From assembly GCF_020089865.1 (NCBI RefSeq), contig NZ_JAIRBM010000025.1, forward strand, positions 1-64,000: 64,000 nucleotides of DNA, read 5' to 3'. Shown here in pieces: positions 45,647 through 54,630 of this stretch. The notes under the pieces are model-generated. The model had not been told where the DNA came from. It worked only from the letters and a program-made list of their open reading frames with translations, and made no database searches. Position 1 is the first letter of the stretch, and every line of letters starts with the position of its first letter. Source of the DNA: Microvirga puerhi (GTDB taxonomy: Bacteria > Pseudomonadota > Alphaproteobacteria > Rhizobiales > Beijerinckiaceae). The position numbers were made by a program, and so were the translations under genes.

Positions 45647-47572
45647 ATGAAGCGAACTTTGACTATCGTCGCAAGCCTAATACTTGGCGCCGCCGCTTCC
45701 TCGGCAATCGCCGAAACCAAGAATCCAGGGACATTCGTCTTCCTTTGGGCAGACGATGTCCAGTCTTTCGACCCTGCTTATATCGCGAACACCCCCAGCT
45801 CTTACGGGGTACTAAACGTATATAGCAGGCTGCTAAACTATAAAGGATCTGAGATTTCGGATTTCGTTCCGGCCATCTCAACTGAAGTGCCATCCTTAGA
45901 AAATGGCCTTATCAAGCAAGGGCCGGACGGCTCAGTCAGCTATACCTTTCCAATTCGCAAAGGCGTGCATACGCACAAGGTCGGCTTGAAAGGTGCCGGC
46001 GGTAAGATTTCCTGGGAATACTATGACGGCCTGTCTGATGCGCAAAAATCGTCCATAGAGCCGGGATACGGTGAAATCACACCAGACGATGTGCGTTATA
46101 CCTTCCTTCGAGCCATCCTGATGGGACAATCATGGATGTCCAACGCCATCACGGAAGTCGTAACCGCCGGAAAGTACACAGATATCGCCAAGTGGGTAGA
46201 AGCCGAGGGCGGCGGCGCGAAAATCAAGGAAGCCAAGCCAGAAATTCTTCGGAAGGTTTATGATCAGCTTGCTTCACAGATTACCGTCGAGGGTGACAAA
46301 GTAACCTTAAAGCTCCCGAAATCCTTCCCTGCCACTCTTGGCGTGATTGCATTGCCGTTCGGCGCTTCGATCGTTGACAGGGAATGGGTTGCATCCGTTG
46401 GCGGCTGGGACGGCTCCGGCGATACTTGGATCAATTACTATCGTCCAGAACTGAGCGCAGATCCGCTATTCGCACAAGAAAATGGCAGCGGACCGTTCAT
46501 GCTGGAAGACTGGAATCGAACCGAGCGACGCATCACACTGAAGCGATTCAATAGCTACTTCATGGGCCCAGCATCCCTGGAACGCGTTGTGATGCGCACC
46601 GTTCCTGAATGGACCACGCGTCGACTTCAATTACTCTCGGGAGATGCAGACTTCGTCACAACCCCGGTGGAATTCCTTGACGAGCTGAGCAAGACCGACG
46701 GGATCAAGGTCGTTGACGGACTTCCTAAGGTCTTCGGGCGCGGCCTGTTCTTCGCCTGGCCCATCGACGATGTCGATAACCCTGCCATCGGAAGCGGAAA
46801 GCTCGATGGCGCGGGTATTCCACCCGATTTCTTCGCAGATATCGACGTTCGAAAGGGCTTCAATTACGCCCAGAATTACGATGTTCTGCTGAAGCAGGTT
46901 CTGCTCGGCAAGACCGTGCAGTCGCGTGGCCCAACGGTGCGCGGGATCATGGGCTACCGACCGGACTCGCCGATCTATTCATACAATCCGGCGAAGGCAG
47001 CTGAACACTTCAAGAAAGCCTTCGGTGGAAAGCTATGGGAAACCGGCTTTACTCTTACGGCCTATGTACAAGAAGGCACGCCACAGGGCACCGCCGCACT
47101 GTCCGCTTTGCAGCAAGGCCTGCAGCGTATTAACCCGAAGTTCAAACTGAAGATCCAATCGTTGCCGTGGGCCTCGATTTCAGACAAATTGAACAACCGG
47201 GCAAAGCCGGCATCTCCTCTGACGTATATGGGCTGGGGACCTGACTATTCCGATCCAGGTGGACCGCTAGGTGCTGCGTCCTACTATTTATCTCCGACAG
47301 GACTTGTCGGGGGAATGGTCGGACAAGGCTACCGCGACTTGATGGAGGAGAAATTCAAGCCGCTGCTTGACGAGGCTTGGGCCTCTAACGATCCAGCTGT
47401 ACGCGAGCCAATCTATGCCAAGCTCCAGGAGATGTCGTACGAGTATGCCACAACACAGTTTCTCTGGGAGGACTTCGGCTACATCGTGACCCGCAGCAAC
47501 ATCGACGGTTACGTGAACAACATGATCCTGTACGGAGCTTGGGATTTCTACACGATCAAGAAGGCGAACTGA
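45647..47572 (+). CDS. Peptide ABC transporter substrate-binding protein (family 5, long form)
   Basis: A 641-residue periplasmic protein from ATG 45647 (AGGGGA 6 bases upstream) with a signal peptide (about 1-23, 'SLILGAAASSAIAE'). 'TFVFLWADDVQSFDPAYIANTPSSYGVLNVYSRLL' and 'NGSGPFMLEDWNRTERRITLKRFNSYF' identify family 5. It is about 100 residues longer than DppA, with an insertion around residues 95-150 ('SVSYTFPIRKGVHTHKVGLKGAGGKISWEYYDG'), so the ligand may be bulky or unusual. It leads a six-gene operon with two permeases and three enzymes and is probably activated by LysR from 45532-45546. Confidence 0.92.
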   Translation: MKRTLTIVASLILGAAASSAIAETKNPGTFVFLWADDVQSFDPAYIANTPSSYGVLNVYSRLLNYKGSEISDFVPAISTEVPSLENGLIKQGPDGSVSYTFPIRKGVHTHKVGLKGAGGKISWEYYDGLSDAQKSSIEPGYGEITPDDVRYTFLRAILMGQSWMSNAITEVVTAGKYTDIAKWVEAEGGGAKIKEAKPEILRKVYDQLASQITVEGDKVTLKLPKSFPATLGVIALPFGASIVDREWVASVGGWDGSGDTWINYYRPELSADPLFAQENGSGPFMLEDWNRTERRITLKRFNSYFMGPASLERVVMRTVPEWTTRRLQLLSGDADFVTTPVEFLDELSKTDGIKVVDGLPKVFGRGLFFAWPIDDVDNPAIGSGKLDGAGIPPDFFADIDVRKGFNYAQNYDVLLKQVLLGKTVQSRGPTVRGIMGYRPDSPIYSYNPAKAAEHFKKAFGGKLWETGFTLTAYVQEGTPQGTAALSALQQGLQRINPKFKLKIQSLPWASISDKLNNRAKPASPLTYMGWGPDYSDPGGPLGAASYYLSPTGLVGGMVGQGYRDLMEEKFKPLLDEAWASNDPAVREPIYAKLQEMSYEYATTQFLWEDFGYIVTRSNIDGYVNNMILYGAWDFYTIKKAN

Positions 47573-47638
47573 TCTTGGTATGTAGCCGGGCAGCTAGCCT
47601 GCCCGGCCGTCCTGCTCTCGTATCGAACGGAACTCCGT

Positions 47639-48676
47639 GTGCTGAACTATGCCTTTCGGCGTCTGCTGATGCTGCCTGTTGTCATGTTTGCTCTATCTCT
47701 GATGATATTTGCGTTGCAGATGTCTCTGACGCCGACCCAACGCCTGGCTGCCTATGCTCCCTCTCCCGATTTTCTCAAAGGCGGTCAGGAGAGCATTCGT
47801 ATGCTCATCGAGCAATACGGCTTGAACGACCCGTTCTACATTCAGTATGGCCGGTGGATTGGAAATATCCTTACCGGAAATCTGGGCTGGTCAGAAACTG
47901 CGCGGCAGCCAGTGGGCACAGCGCTCGCTTCATTACTGCCAGCAACGATAGAGCTCGTCTTCCTAGCATTCTTTCCTGGACTCCTTCTAGCAATCTATCT
48001 CGGCTCTCGCGCCGGCATCTATCTCAACCGCTGGCCCGATCATCTTATCCGCGTGTTCACCATTCTGGGATGGTCCTTTCCCGTTTATGTCTTCGGCTTA
48101 CTCATGCTGCTGGTGTTTTATTCCGCCCTTGACTGGTTTCCGCCAGGGCGTCTCAGTCAGTGGGCCCAAGCAGTTGTCGCGTCGCCCAGCTTCGTTCGCT
48201 ATACAGGAGCGAACACCGTCGATGCGTTGCTGAATGGCAATCTTTCAGTTTTTCTGGACGCACTCCGCCATCTCGTAGCGCCTGTCGTCACACTTATTTA
48301 CGTCAATCTTGCCAATATGACGCGCGTCATGCGTACCTCGATGCTCGAGACGCTCAGGCAGGATTATGTGCGGACAGCACGAGCCAAAGGCATGCCGCGC
48401 CGCGTCGTCGAATTACATCATGCACGGCGCAACGCACTGCTTCCTGTAGCGACGATCGCGGGCATGGAGCTAGCCTACATGATGGGTGGCGTCGTCATTA
48501 CCGAAACGATCTTCGACTATTCGGGCCTGGGTCAGTTTGCAGCCAAGTCTGCTGCGAATCTGGACTTCCCAGCGATCTTGGGCTTCGGACTCTACTTCGC
48601 CCTGGTCCTTGTCGTCCTTAATCTCCTGGTCGACCTCATCTACCCGCTTCTCGATCCCAGGGTGAAGACAAAGTGA
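47639..48676 (+). CDS. Peptide ABC transporter permease (DppB type)
   Basis: A 345-residue membrane protein with a GTG start at 47639. It has the DppB-type opening 'AFRRLLMLPVVMFALSLMIFALQMSL', a longer periplasmic loop than usual, and the ATPase-contact region 'LRQDYVRTARAKGMPRRVVELHHARRNALLPVAT'. It overlaps dppC by 4 bases. Confidence 0.92.
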   Translation: MLNYAFRRLLMLPVVMFALSLMIFALQMSLTPTQRLAAYAPSPDFLKGGQESIRMLIEQYGLNDPFYIQYGRWIGNILTGNLGWSETARQPVGTALASLLPATIELVFLAFFPGLLLAIYLGSRAGIYLNRWPDHLIRVFTILGWSFPVYVFGLLMLLVFYSALDWFPPGRLSQWAQAVVASPSFVRYTGANTVDALLNGNLSVFLDALRHLVAPVVTLIYVNLANMTRVMRTSMLETLRQDYVRTARAKGMPRRVVELHHARRNALLPVATIAGMELAYMMGGVVITETIFDYSGLGQFAAKSAANLDFPAILGFGLYFALVLVVLNLLVDLIYPLLDPRVKTK

Positions 48677-49545
48677 AAGTCCTCCGCTACCTCGCTGGTA
48701 ACCCAATGTCGCTTCTTGGGGTCGCGATCCTTCTGGCGTTCGTATTGATTGCTGTCTTCGCTCCGGTTCTTGCACCGCCGCAAGAATTTCAGATGACACC
48801 CTACGACACGCCGCGGGCCGGCTTTCTTGCTACACCGCAACCTCCATCGGCTGACGCAGTCTTCGGCACGACCGAGGGCCAATACGACATTTATTATGCT
48901 GTCATCTGGGGAACTCGTACAGCCTTCAAGATCGGCTTAGGCGTTGTCGCAATCTCGGTTCTCGTCGGGACAATCGTCGGCGCCACTGCTGCATATTATG
49001 GCGGAGCGGTCGATGAAATCCTGATGCGCGCCGTCGACGCCTTCATGGCGGTGCCTTTTCTGATCGCCGCAATGGTCCTCACGGCCTTGCTTGGAAAGGG
49101 AATTGTCCCCGTCACAATAGCCTTGGCGACATTCGGTTGGATGGGATATGCGCGGATCATTCGCAGTGAGATTCTGCGGATCCGCGAGATGGATTACGTC
49201 CACGCAGCCAGAACCTACGGAGCGAGCGATCTTCGTCTCATTGCCCTACACATCATCCCGAATGCCTTCTTCCCAGTGCTGGTCCTTGCGACGATGGCGA
49301 CAGGATCGATGGTCCTTTCCGCCTCCGCGCTCAGCTTTCTCGGAGTCGGGACTGAAGAAGGTTATGCGGATTGGGGACAATTTATTGCCTATTCGCGAAA
49401 CTGGATCATCGGACAACCAGGGAACCCGTTCCAATACTGGTATACCCTCGCATTTCCGGGAGCTGCAATCTTTCTATTTGTTCTGTCGTGGAACCTCGTA
49501 GGCGACACACTGCGAGATATTCTCGACCCCCGTCATACCCGTTGA
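48673..49545 (+). CDS. Peptide ABC transporter permease (DppC type)
   Basis: A 290-residue membrane protein with a GTG start overlapping the DppB stop (GTGA). 'LLAFVLIAVFAPVLAPP' begins the first helix; 'FGTTEGQYDIYYAVIWGTRTAFKIGL' and 'REMDYVHAARTYGASDLRLIALHIIPNAFFPV' are DppC features. It forms the channel with DppB and uses the DppD/DppF motor encoded at 42457-44306. Confidence 0.92.
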   Translation: MKVLRYLAGNPMSLLGVAILLAFVLIAVFAPVLAPPQEFQMTPYDTPRAGFLATPQPPSADAVFGTTEGQYDIYYAVIWGTRTAFKIGLGVVAISVLVGTIVGATAAYYGGAVDEILMRAVDAFMAVPFLIAAMVLTALLGKGIVPVTIALATFGWMGYARIIRSEILRIREMDYVHAARTYGASDLRLIALHIIPNAFFPVLVLATMATGSMVLSASALSFLGVGTEEGYADWGQFIAYSRNWIIGQPGNPFQYWYTLAFPGAAIFLFVLSWNLVGDTLRDILDPRHTR

Positions 49546-49560
49546 CAAAGGAGATGGTCG

Positions 49561-51237
49561 TTGACTGCGCTCACTTCTGCCGCCATCGAGCAGTTTGAAG
49601 ATTTGATCCGCCATGAGGTGGAAGACAAGGAGATTCCCTCGATCTCCTACGCTCTCGTCGATCGTGATCGCCTCTTGGCCCAGGGCCACGTCCAGCGTCA
49701 CGACCTTAGGTTTGATATGCGGGACGATACCTGCTTTCGGATCGGCTCAATTACCAAGACATTCACTGCTTTGGCGATCATGCAACTGGTCGAGCAAGGG
49801 CTTGTTGATCTCGACGTCGATGTCTCCGAATATCTACCGGGCTTTCAGCCCCTAAACCCTTTCAAGGGCCGCGAAAGCGGCCCCTATGGGACCCAGATTA
49901 GTCTCCGCAAACTGATGAGCCATACCGCTGGCGTCGTCAGAGAACCTAAAAGCGGTCACTATCTGGATGCAAATCGCCCCCCTCTCTCCGAAACGGTAGC
50001 GGAACTTGCTACATCGACGCTCAAGCAGGATCCGAGCGCTGGCGTCATGCACTATTCGAACGCAGGCATTGCTGTGGTTGGAATGGTGATCGAAAAACTT
50101 ACGAAAAAAAGCTATTCGGAATACATTACCGAGAGCATTCTAAATCCACTTGGAATGCACAACACCTCGTCCGGAATGGCGCCAGGTATCCGTGAGCGGC
50201 TGGCTCCAGCTAATATGTGGACATTAGAGGGTGATAGCCCGGCGCCAGTTTTCAGTCTCGGCGGATCACCAGCCGGAAATATTTTTTCAACGACGGGCGA
50301 CATGGCAAACTACGCGCAATGTCTTCTTCGCGGCGGATTTGCGCCGGGCGGTCGTTCCATCGTATCGCCCGGATCATTGCGGCAGATGTGGACCCCAATT
50401 GGTAAGCGCCCCGCAGGTCACGACAAGGCTCTAAGCGGCTATGGTCTGTGCTTCGGTATTGGAGATATCGACGGCTGGACTTCAGTGGGCCATGGCGGTG
50501 CCGTCTATGGTTATGCCTCCCAGATGATGCTTCTGCCGACGGCCGGAATTGGTGTTCTCATCTTTGCGACTCTCGATTTCGCGAACCAAATCGCTTCGCG
50601 TCTCGGAGCAGATGGGCTGCGAATCGTTCTCGCTGAACGCGGTATGGGGCCGCGTCTCCACCGGTTACAGAGTTCACCACCGATTTCTGAAGAACAGCTG
50701 GCGGTATTGCCCGGACATTACCGGCACGAGGCGGCCAGCGAAGTGGTCGAGATCAAGAGCAAGGGAGGAAAGCTCTATTTGATGGGCGAAGGCGTTCCGC
50801 TTCAAATCAAGCCGGTTTCCGGCAAGGATTTTGTCATAGATGGTCGTATCTACGGTCGTGGTGCAGACTATCCGCACATGAATCTGTCGTTTCCAAAACC
50901 CGGTACGCTCGCATGGAAAGGCGCGAATTGGTCGCGGATCGACACACTTCCGCCTGAGAAGGTTCCGCCCGAGATCGCGCCCTATCTGGGCGAATACGGC
51001 CCGGACTTTAACATCAGTTATCTCTATTACCGGCATGGCGAGCTCAGATGCCTGATCGAATATTTTTGTACGCATGTATGCGAGCCAGTCGACGCGGGTC
51101 GATACCGCATGCATGGCCTTCTCTACGAAGAAGAAATCCTTGAGCTCGATGCAGTTGACGATCAAGGCCAGCGTGGCATTCGTGTCGGTCCGATGTTCCT
51201 AGTACGCCGCCATGCTCAGACGGAGGGCGCGCATTGA
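49561..51237 (+). CDS. Serine hydrolase, class C beta-lactamase/D-aminopeptidase-like, with C-terminal extension
   Basis: A 558-residue protein with a TTG start (AAGGAG at 49548-49553). The catalytic domain has S63-I-T-K66 in 'FRIGSITKTFTALAIMQL', 'MHYSNAGIAVVGMVIEKL' (YxN motif) and 'SVGHGGAVYGYASQMMLLP' (HGG third box). Residues about 375-558 form an extra, mainly beta region, as in D-aminopeptidase (DAP) and some peptide esterases. No leader is visible, so it probably acts in the cytoplasm. It sits between the peptide permeases and an M55 D-aminopeptidase gene, favouring a role in cleaving D-residue-containing or otherwise unusual peptides rather than resistance to beta-lactams. Its 3' end overlaps the next gene by 4 bases. 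Confidence 0.85.
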   Translation: MTALTSAAIEQFEDLIRHEVEDKEIPSISYALVDRDRLLAQGHVQRHDLRFDMRDDTCFRIGSITKTFTALAIMQLVEQGLVDLDVDVSEYLPGFQPLNPFKGRESGPYGTQISLRKLMSHTAGVVREPKSGHYLDANRPPLSETVAELATSTLKQDPSAGVMHYSNAGIAVVGMVIEKLTKKSYSEYITESILNPLGMHNTSSGMAPGIRERLAPANMWTLEGDSPAPVFSLGGSPAGNIFSTTGDMANYAQCLLRGGFAPGGRSIVSPGSLRQMWTPIGKRPAGHDKALSGYGLCFGIGDIDGWTSVGHGGAVYGYASQMMLLPTAGIGVLIFATLDFANQIASRLGADGLRIVLAERGMGPRLHRLQSSPPISEEQLAVLPGHYRHEAASEVVEIKSKGGKLYLMGEGVPLQIKPVSGKDFVIDGRIYGRGADYPHMNLSFPKPGTLAWKGANWSRIDTLPPEKVPPEIAPYLGEYGPDFNISYLYYRHGELRCLIEYFCTHVCEPVDAGRYRMHGLLYEEEILELDAVDDQGQRGIRVGPMFLVRRHAQTEGAH

Positions 51238-52346
51238 GCAATGCTCAAAGTGCCGATGGGCAATTGAGGATGGAATCTCCTCTAGGCCCTCGTATGCGGA
51301 TTGGCGGGCGCGAGGTCGACTACTTTTGTGGCACCAGTTATTACTGCTTGCATAGCCACCCGGATGTCATTGAAGCCGCTTGTGTAGCAACGCGTCAGTT
51401 CGGCATGGGTCCTGGTACGCTCGCACAGATGCAAGTCTACAACGATCTCCAAGATCAGCTACGCACGTGGTTCAATGCTGAACATGTCGTCACCTTAATA
51501 TCGGGCTACTCAAGCCCGATGGCGCTTCTTCAAGGTTTACGCGACGCATTCGATATTGTCTTCGTTGATGCGGCTACCCATTACAGTGCTCGCGACGCTC
51601 TGAGGACGTTGGTGAAGCCGATCCACAGTTTTCGTCATCTCGACCCTGGGTGTCTGGCCGATGCATTGGCCCGCAATGTCGCGCCAGAACAACGCCCCGT
51701 CATTGTGACGGACGGCGTATTCCCCTCTTCCGGTGCACTTGCTCCATTGCACGAGTATCGTCGTGCCATGGATCGTTTTGAAGGGGCGCTGCTGGTCATA
51801 GACGATTCCCACGGCGTTGGTACATTGGGACCCAGCGGGCGAGGTTCGCTCCAGCACGCCGGGCTTGAGAGCGACGGAAACTTCTTCGCTGGAACATTGA
51901 GTAAGGCTTTTGGGGCGTCGGGTGGTATTATTCCGGGCAGCGGCGAACTTGCAGAGAAGATCGCAGCCAATGCGATGATTATGCGTGGCGCTTCACCGCT
52001 TACTCCTGGAGCGGCAGCGGCAGCCGCTGCGGCCATGCATATCCTTCAATCGAACCCGGAGATGAAAGACAACCTGGCTCGTAATGTCAAACAATTGCGG
52101 AGCGGATTGCGCAGTTTAGGATTTGATGTACCAGAAACACCGGTCCCTATCATCAGTGTTTGGGGAGGACCTGATCTAGAGCATCTACGCCTTAAGCTTG
52201 ACGCTAGGGATATTATCGTCAGGGTTGTGAAGCCTTCGGGATATTCCGACGCGCCTGACGTCCCAACGATGCGTCTCGCAGTCTTCTCCGAGCATACTCC
52301 CGAACAGATCGATCGGCTCCTGTCGTCGATCGCTGAGCTTATCTGA
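51234..52346 (+). CDS. Alpha-oxoamine-synthase-like PLP enzyme (AONS/KBL/SPT group)
   Basis: A 370-residue fold-type I PLP enzyme with a TTG start overlapping the hydrolase stop (TTGA). The AONS-type active site is visible: 'VIDDSHGVGTLGPSGRG' (D190-D191 and H193 contact the pyridoxal ring), the Schiff-base lysine K224 in 'FFAGTLSKAFGASGG' and 'DAATHYSARDAL' around H117, where AONS has 'NHASIIDG'. The group condenses acyl-CoA with an amino acid (biotin, sphingolipid and haem synthesis) or runs the reverse cleavage in threonine breakdown. It lies in a peptide-uptake operon without biotin or lipid genes, so a catabolic or specialised role is likely. It is slightly shorter than typical members (about 390-400). 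Confidence 0.82.
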   Translation: MSNAQSADGQLRMESPLGPRMRIGGREVDYFCGTSYYCLHSHPDVIEAACVATRQFGMGPGTLAQMQVYNDLQDQLRTWFNAEHVVTLISGYSSPMALLQGLRDAFDIVFVDAATHYSARDALRTLVKPIHSFRHLDPGCLADALARNVAPEQRPVIVTDGVFPSSGALAPLHEYRRAMDRFEGALLVIDDSHGVGTLGPSGRGSLQHAGLESDGNFFAGTLSKAFGASGGIIPGSGELAEKIAANAMIMRGASPLTPGAAAAAAAAMHILQSNPEMKDNLARNVKQLRSGLRSLGFDVPETPVPIISVWGGPDLEHLRLKLDARDIIVRVVKPSGYSDAPDVPTMRLAVFSEHTPEQIDRLLSSIAELI

Positions 52347-52365
52347 AATGAGGAACACGCGAGAT

Positions 52366-53163
52366 ATGAAAGTCTTTATCAGCTCCGACATTGAAGGCAC
52401 AGCCGGAATAACTGCTTGGGACGAAGCCAAGAAAGGAAATCCGGACTATGCGGAGTTTCGCGAGTATATGACAGATGAGCTAGTCGCGGCATGCGAAGGG
52501 GCAAAGGCGGCTGGTGCAACCGAAGTCTGTGTGAAGGACGCCCACTCCACTGCAAGGAACCTTATCCTCTCCAAACTTCCTGAATATGTCCGTATCGTAC
52601 GAGGCTGGAGCGGACATCCCGACATGATGATGTTCGGCATTGATCACAGCTACTCCGCTGCCGTCTATATCGGCTACCACAACAAAGCCGGAACGGACAC
52701 CAATCCGCTAGCACATACGCTGACCGGAACAATATCGAAGCTTCTTATAAACGGTGAGGTTGCGTCTGAATTTACGATCAATGCGCTATGTGCAGCGCGC
52801 TATCGTGTACCGTCGACGTTCCTTGCGGGCGATGCTGGCATGTGCGCAGATGCAAAAATTCTAGTATCCGGCATCAGTACTGTTGCAACGAGTGAAGGCT
52901 TCGGCCCGGCTACATCATCCCTATCGCCAAGCGCCTCCGTAAAAGCGATCCGAGACGGCGTAGAAGCCGCATTGTCGCGGGATCTGGCAACTTGCATGCC
53001 GCGGATGGCCGACAGTTTCGAGCTGATCATTGAATTCACAACACCGGTCGAGGCCTTTCGTGGCAGCTGGTACCCTGGCGTCGAACATATTGCACCGCGT
53101 ACTCTTCGTTTCGTGTCCGACGATTTCTTCGACATTCAGCGCGCGATCCGCTTTATCACTTAA
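52366..53163 (+). CDS. M55 family D-aminopeptidase (DppA-like metallopeptidase)
   Basis: A 265-residue protein from ATG 52366 (an upstream in-frame ATG at 52348 gives six more residues). It starts with the M55 signature 'MKVFISSDIEGTAGI', in which D8 and E10 are zinc ligands, and contains 'VCVKDAHSTARNLI', 'GWSGHPDMMMFGI' with further metal-binding histidines and 'GYHNKAGTDTNPLAHT'. Bacillus DppA of this family removes D-alanine from D-Ala-peptides as a decameric, self-compartmentalised peptidase. As the last gene of an importer operon it should process imported D-residue peptides, such as wall-derived ones, in the cytoplasm. The gene ends inside a hairpin shared with the convergent M81 gene. 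Confidence 0.9.
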   Translation: MKVFISSDIEGTAGITAWDEAKKGNPDYAEFREYMTDELVAACEGAKAAGATEVCVKDAHSTARNLILSKLPEYVRIVRGWSGHPDMMMFGIDHSYSAAVYIGYHNKAGTDTNPLAHTLTGTISKLLINGEVASEFTINALCAARYRVPSTFLAGDAGMCADAKILVSGISTVATSEGFGPATSSLSPSASVKAIRDGVEAALSRDLATCMPRMADSFELIIEFTTPVEAFRGSWYPGVEHIAPRTLRFVSDDFFDIQRAIRFIT

Positions 53164-53171
53164 AGCGGATC
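53145..53171. terminator. Bidirectional terminator-like hairpin containing both convergent stop codons
   Basis: Perfect 11-bp arms, GATCCGCTTTA at 53145-53155 and TAAAGCGGATC at 53161-53171, enclose a 5-base loop. The right arm contains the TAA stop of the M55 gene and the stem edge reaches the TGA stop of the opposing M81 gene. The inner TTTA/TAAA pairs give an A/T-flanked stem from both directions. Confidence 0.55.
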
Positions 53172-54630
53172 AGAAGCCCAGTTCAGGCATCGGGTCGAGC
53201 GGCGCAATTGGCCGGCGAATCTTCGTATAAGGAATTTTCGCCGGATCCGGCGGATAGGGACCTCCGCAATTCACATAGATAATCTCACGAGCGATGGGCG
53301 CAAACCCCGCGTAGAAGTGACTGGCAGACTTCACGGCCACGATCTTTTGCGCTTCTGGATCGATCGCGAGATTACGGAACACATCAGGATGAAACGTCTG
53401 TGCCCGTTTCGATGCGAGAACGACAGAGAGTGCTCCAACGCGGACAGCGACGGCCGCGCCGAGAGACACACGACTGCTCTCGAAGGGAACTGCCAAGTCC
53501 TGCGTGAAAGCAACAATCTCAACATTGGCGTCGACAGGTGGGCCGGAACTCGGCGCCACCTTTCCACCAATCCGAAGTGCGAGCCGTGCACCGACCCCAG
53601 CCGCGCGGCAGAACTGGACGGCCACGGGATCCCACAGAGCACCGACTGCTGCCGGAACCGACGGATACTTCAAGAGTTCCTGGATCAGGAAGGTGCTGTC
53701 CCCTGCAACGCCGCCGCCTGGATTGTCCCAACGGTCAGCCAATATAACGGGGCCACCATCCATGTCCAAGGCCGCCCTCACCGCCTCCGTGGGCGACGGC
53801 ATCGGCGGCAGACGGTTGGCACCAAACGCGAGCACATCCTTCGCGAGGGTTCGAGCAAGCACCTCTCCCCGTTCGGGTGCAGCATCAGATATCACGATGA
53901 TCTTAGTTCCCACATCGTGGACATCTGCGGCCGGGAATCCATGAACGATGGAAATGCTGAGGATCCCATTTCGACCTTCCAACGTCTTGATCCGATCGAC
54001 GAGTGAGCGGCCCGGTTCACGGCTCGTGATGAAGTTGGCAATAGCGCGGCAATCGACCACCGACATAATCGGCTTGATCTCAGAACGAGCCGCCCGCAAG
54101 GCGAGATCGACTAGGTCCTCCGCACAGTCTAAAAAGTCCGTGTGTGGCACTTCCTTAAAGGTGACGATGACAGTAGATGCAGCAACCATGGCATCGCTGA
54201 GATGACAGTGGGGATCAAGTTCGACCCCGATGACCGCATCCGGCCCCACTATCGCGCGGGCACGAGTAAGAAGATCGCCTTCGCAGTCGTCATAACCATC
54301 TGCGACCATCGCGCCATGCAAACCGAACAGTGCGATATCGACTGGCATGCAGGCTCGAAGTTGGCCAAGAATCTCCTCCCTGAGGCTTTCATAGGCGTCA
54401 CGGCTTACGAGTCCTGCCGGCTCGGCCCAGGTCGCTGTCCCCTCGATCAGGGTAAAGCCTTCCTTACACGCTCTTCGGCGAGCTGCGATGAAGGGAGCTG
54501 AGCAGAGTGTTGGAGTTTCAGGATGCTGGCCTGGGGGTGCGTAAAATGCGTCTTCGAAGGCAGCTCGGTCGGTCGGGATTGGAGAGAAGGTATTGGTCTC
54601 GGTAGCGAGGGAAGCCACGAAGATCTTCAT
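53170..54630 (-). CDS. M81 family metallopeptidase (MlrC-like)
   Basis: A 486-residue protein of normal family length. 'MKIFVASLATETNTFSPIPT' at the start, 'ALFGLHGAMVADGYDDCEGDLL' near 104-125, 'VIGVELDPHCHLSDAMV' with metal-binding histidines, and 'ILADRWDNPGGGVAGDSTFLI' are all M81 hallmarks. MlrC opens the way for final breakdown of linearised microcystin, a peptide with D- and beta-amino acids, and other members are thought to act on unusual small peptides. Its start overlaps the RpiR gene by 4 bases; with RidA it forms a three-gene minus-strand operon facing the M55-containing operon. The exact substrate is unknown. Confidence 0.9.
   Translation of the reverse strand: MKIFVASLATETNTFSPIPTDRAAFEDAFYAPPGQHPETPTLCSAPFIAARRRACKEGFTLIEGTATWAEPAGLVSRDAYESLREEILGQLRACMPVDIALFGLHGAMVADGYDDCEGDLLTRARAIVGPDAVIGVELDPHCHLSDAMVAASTVIVTFKEVPHTDFLDCAEDLVDLALRAARSEIKPIMSVVDCRAIANFITSREPGRSLVDRIKTLEGRNGILSISIVHGFPAADVHDVGTKIIVISDAAPERGEVLARTLAKDVLAFGANRLPPMPSPTEAVRAALDMDGGPVILADRWDNPGGGVAGDSTFLIQELLKYPSVPAAVGALWDPVAVQFCRAAGVGARLALRIGGKVAPSSGPPVDANVEIVAFTQDLAVPFESSRVSLGAAVAVRVGALSVVLASKRAQTFHPDVFRNLAIDPEAQKIVAVKSASHFYAGFAPIAREIIYVNCGGPYPPDPAKIPYTKIRRPIAPLDPMPELGF

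Noticed and set aside
53317-54006. A 229-residue plus-strand frame
   Set aside because: It is antisense to the M81 peptidase gene and has no recognisable motif.
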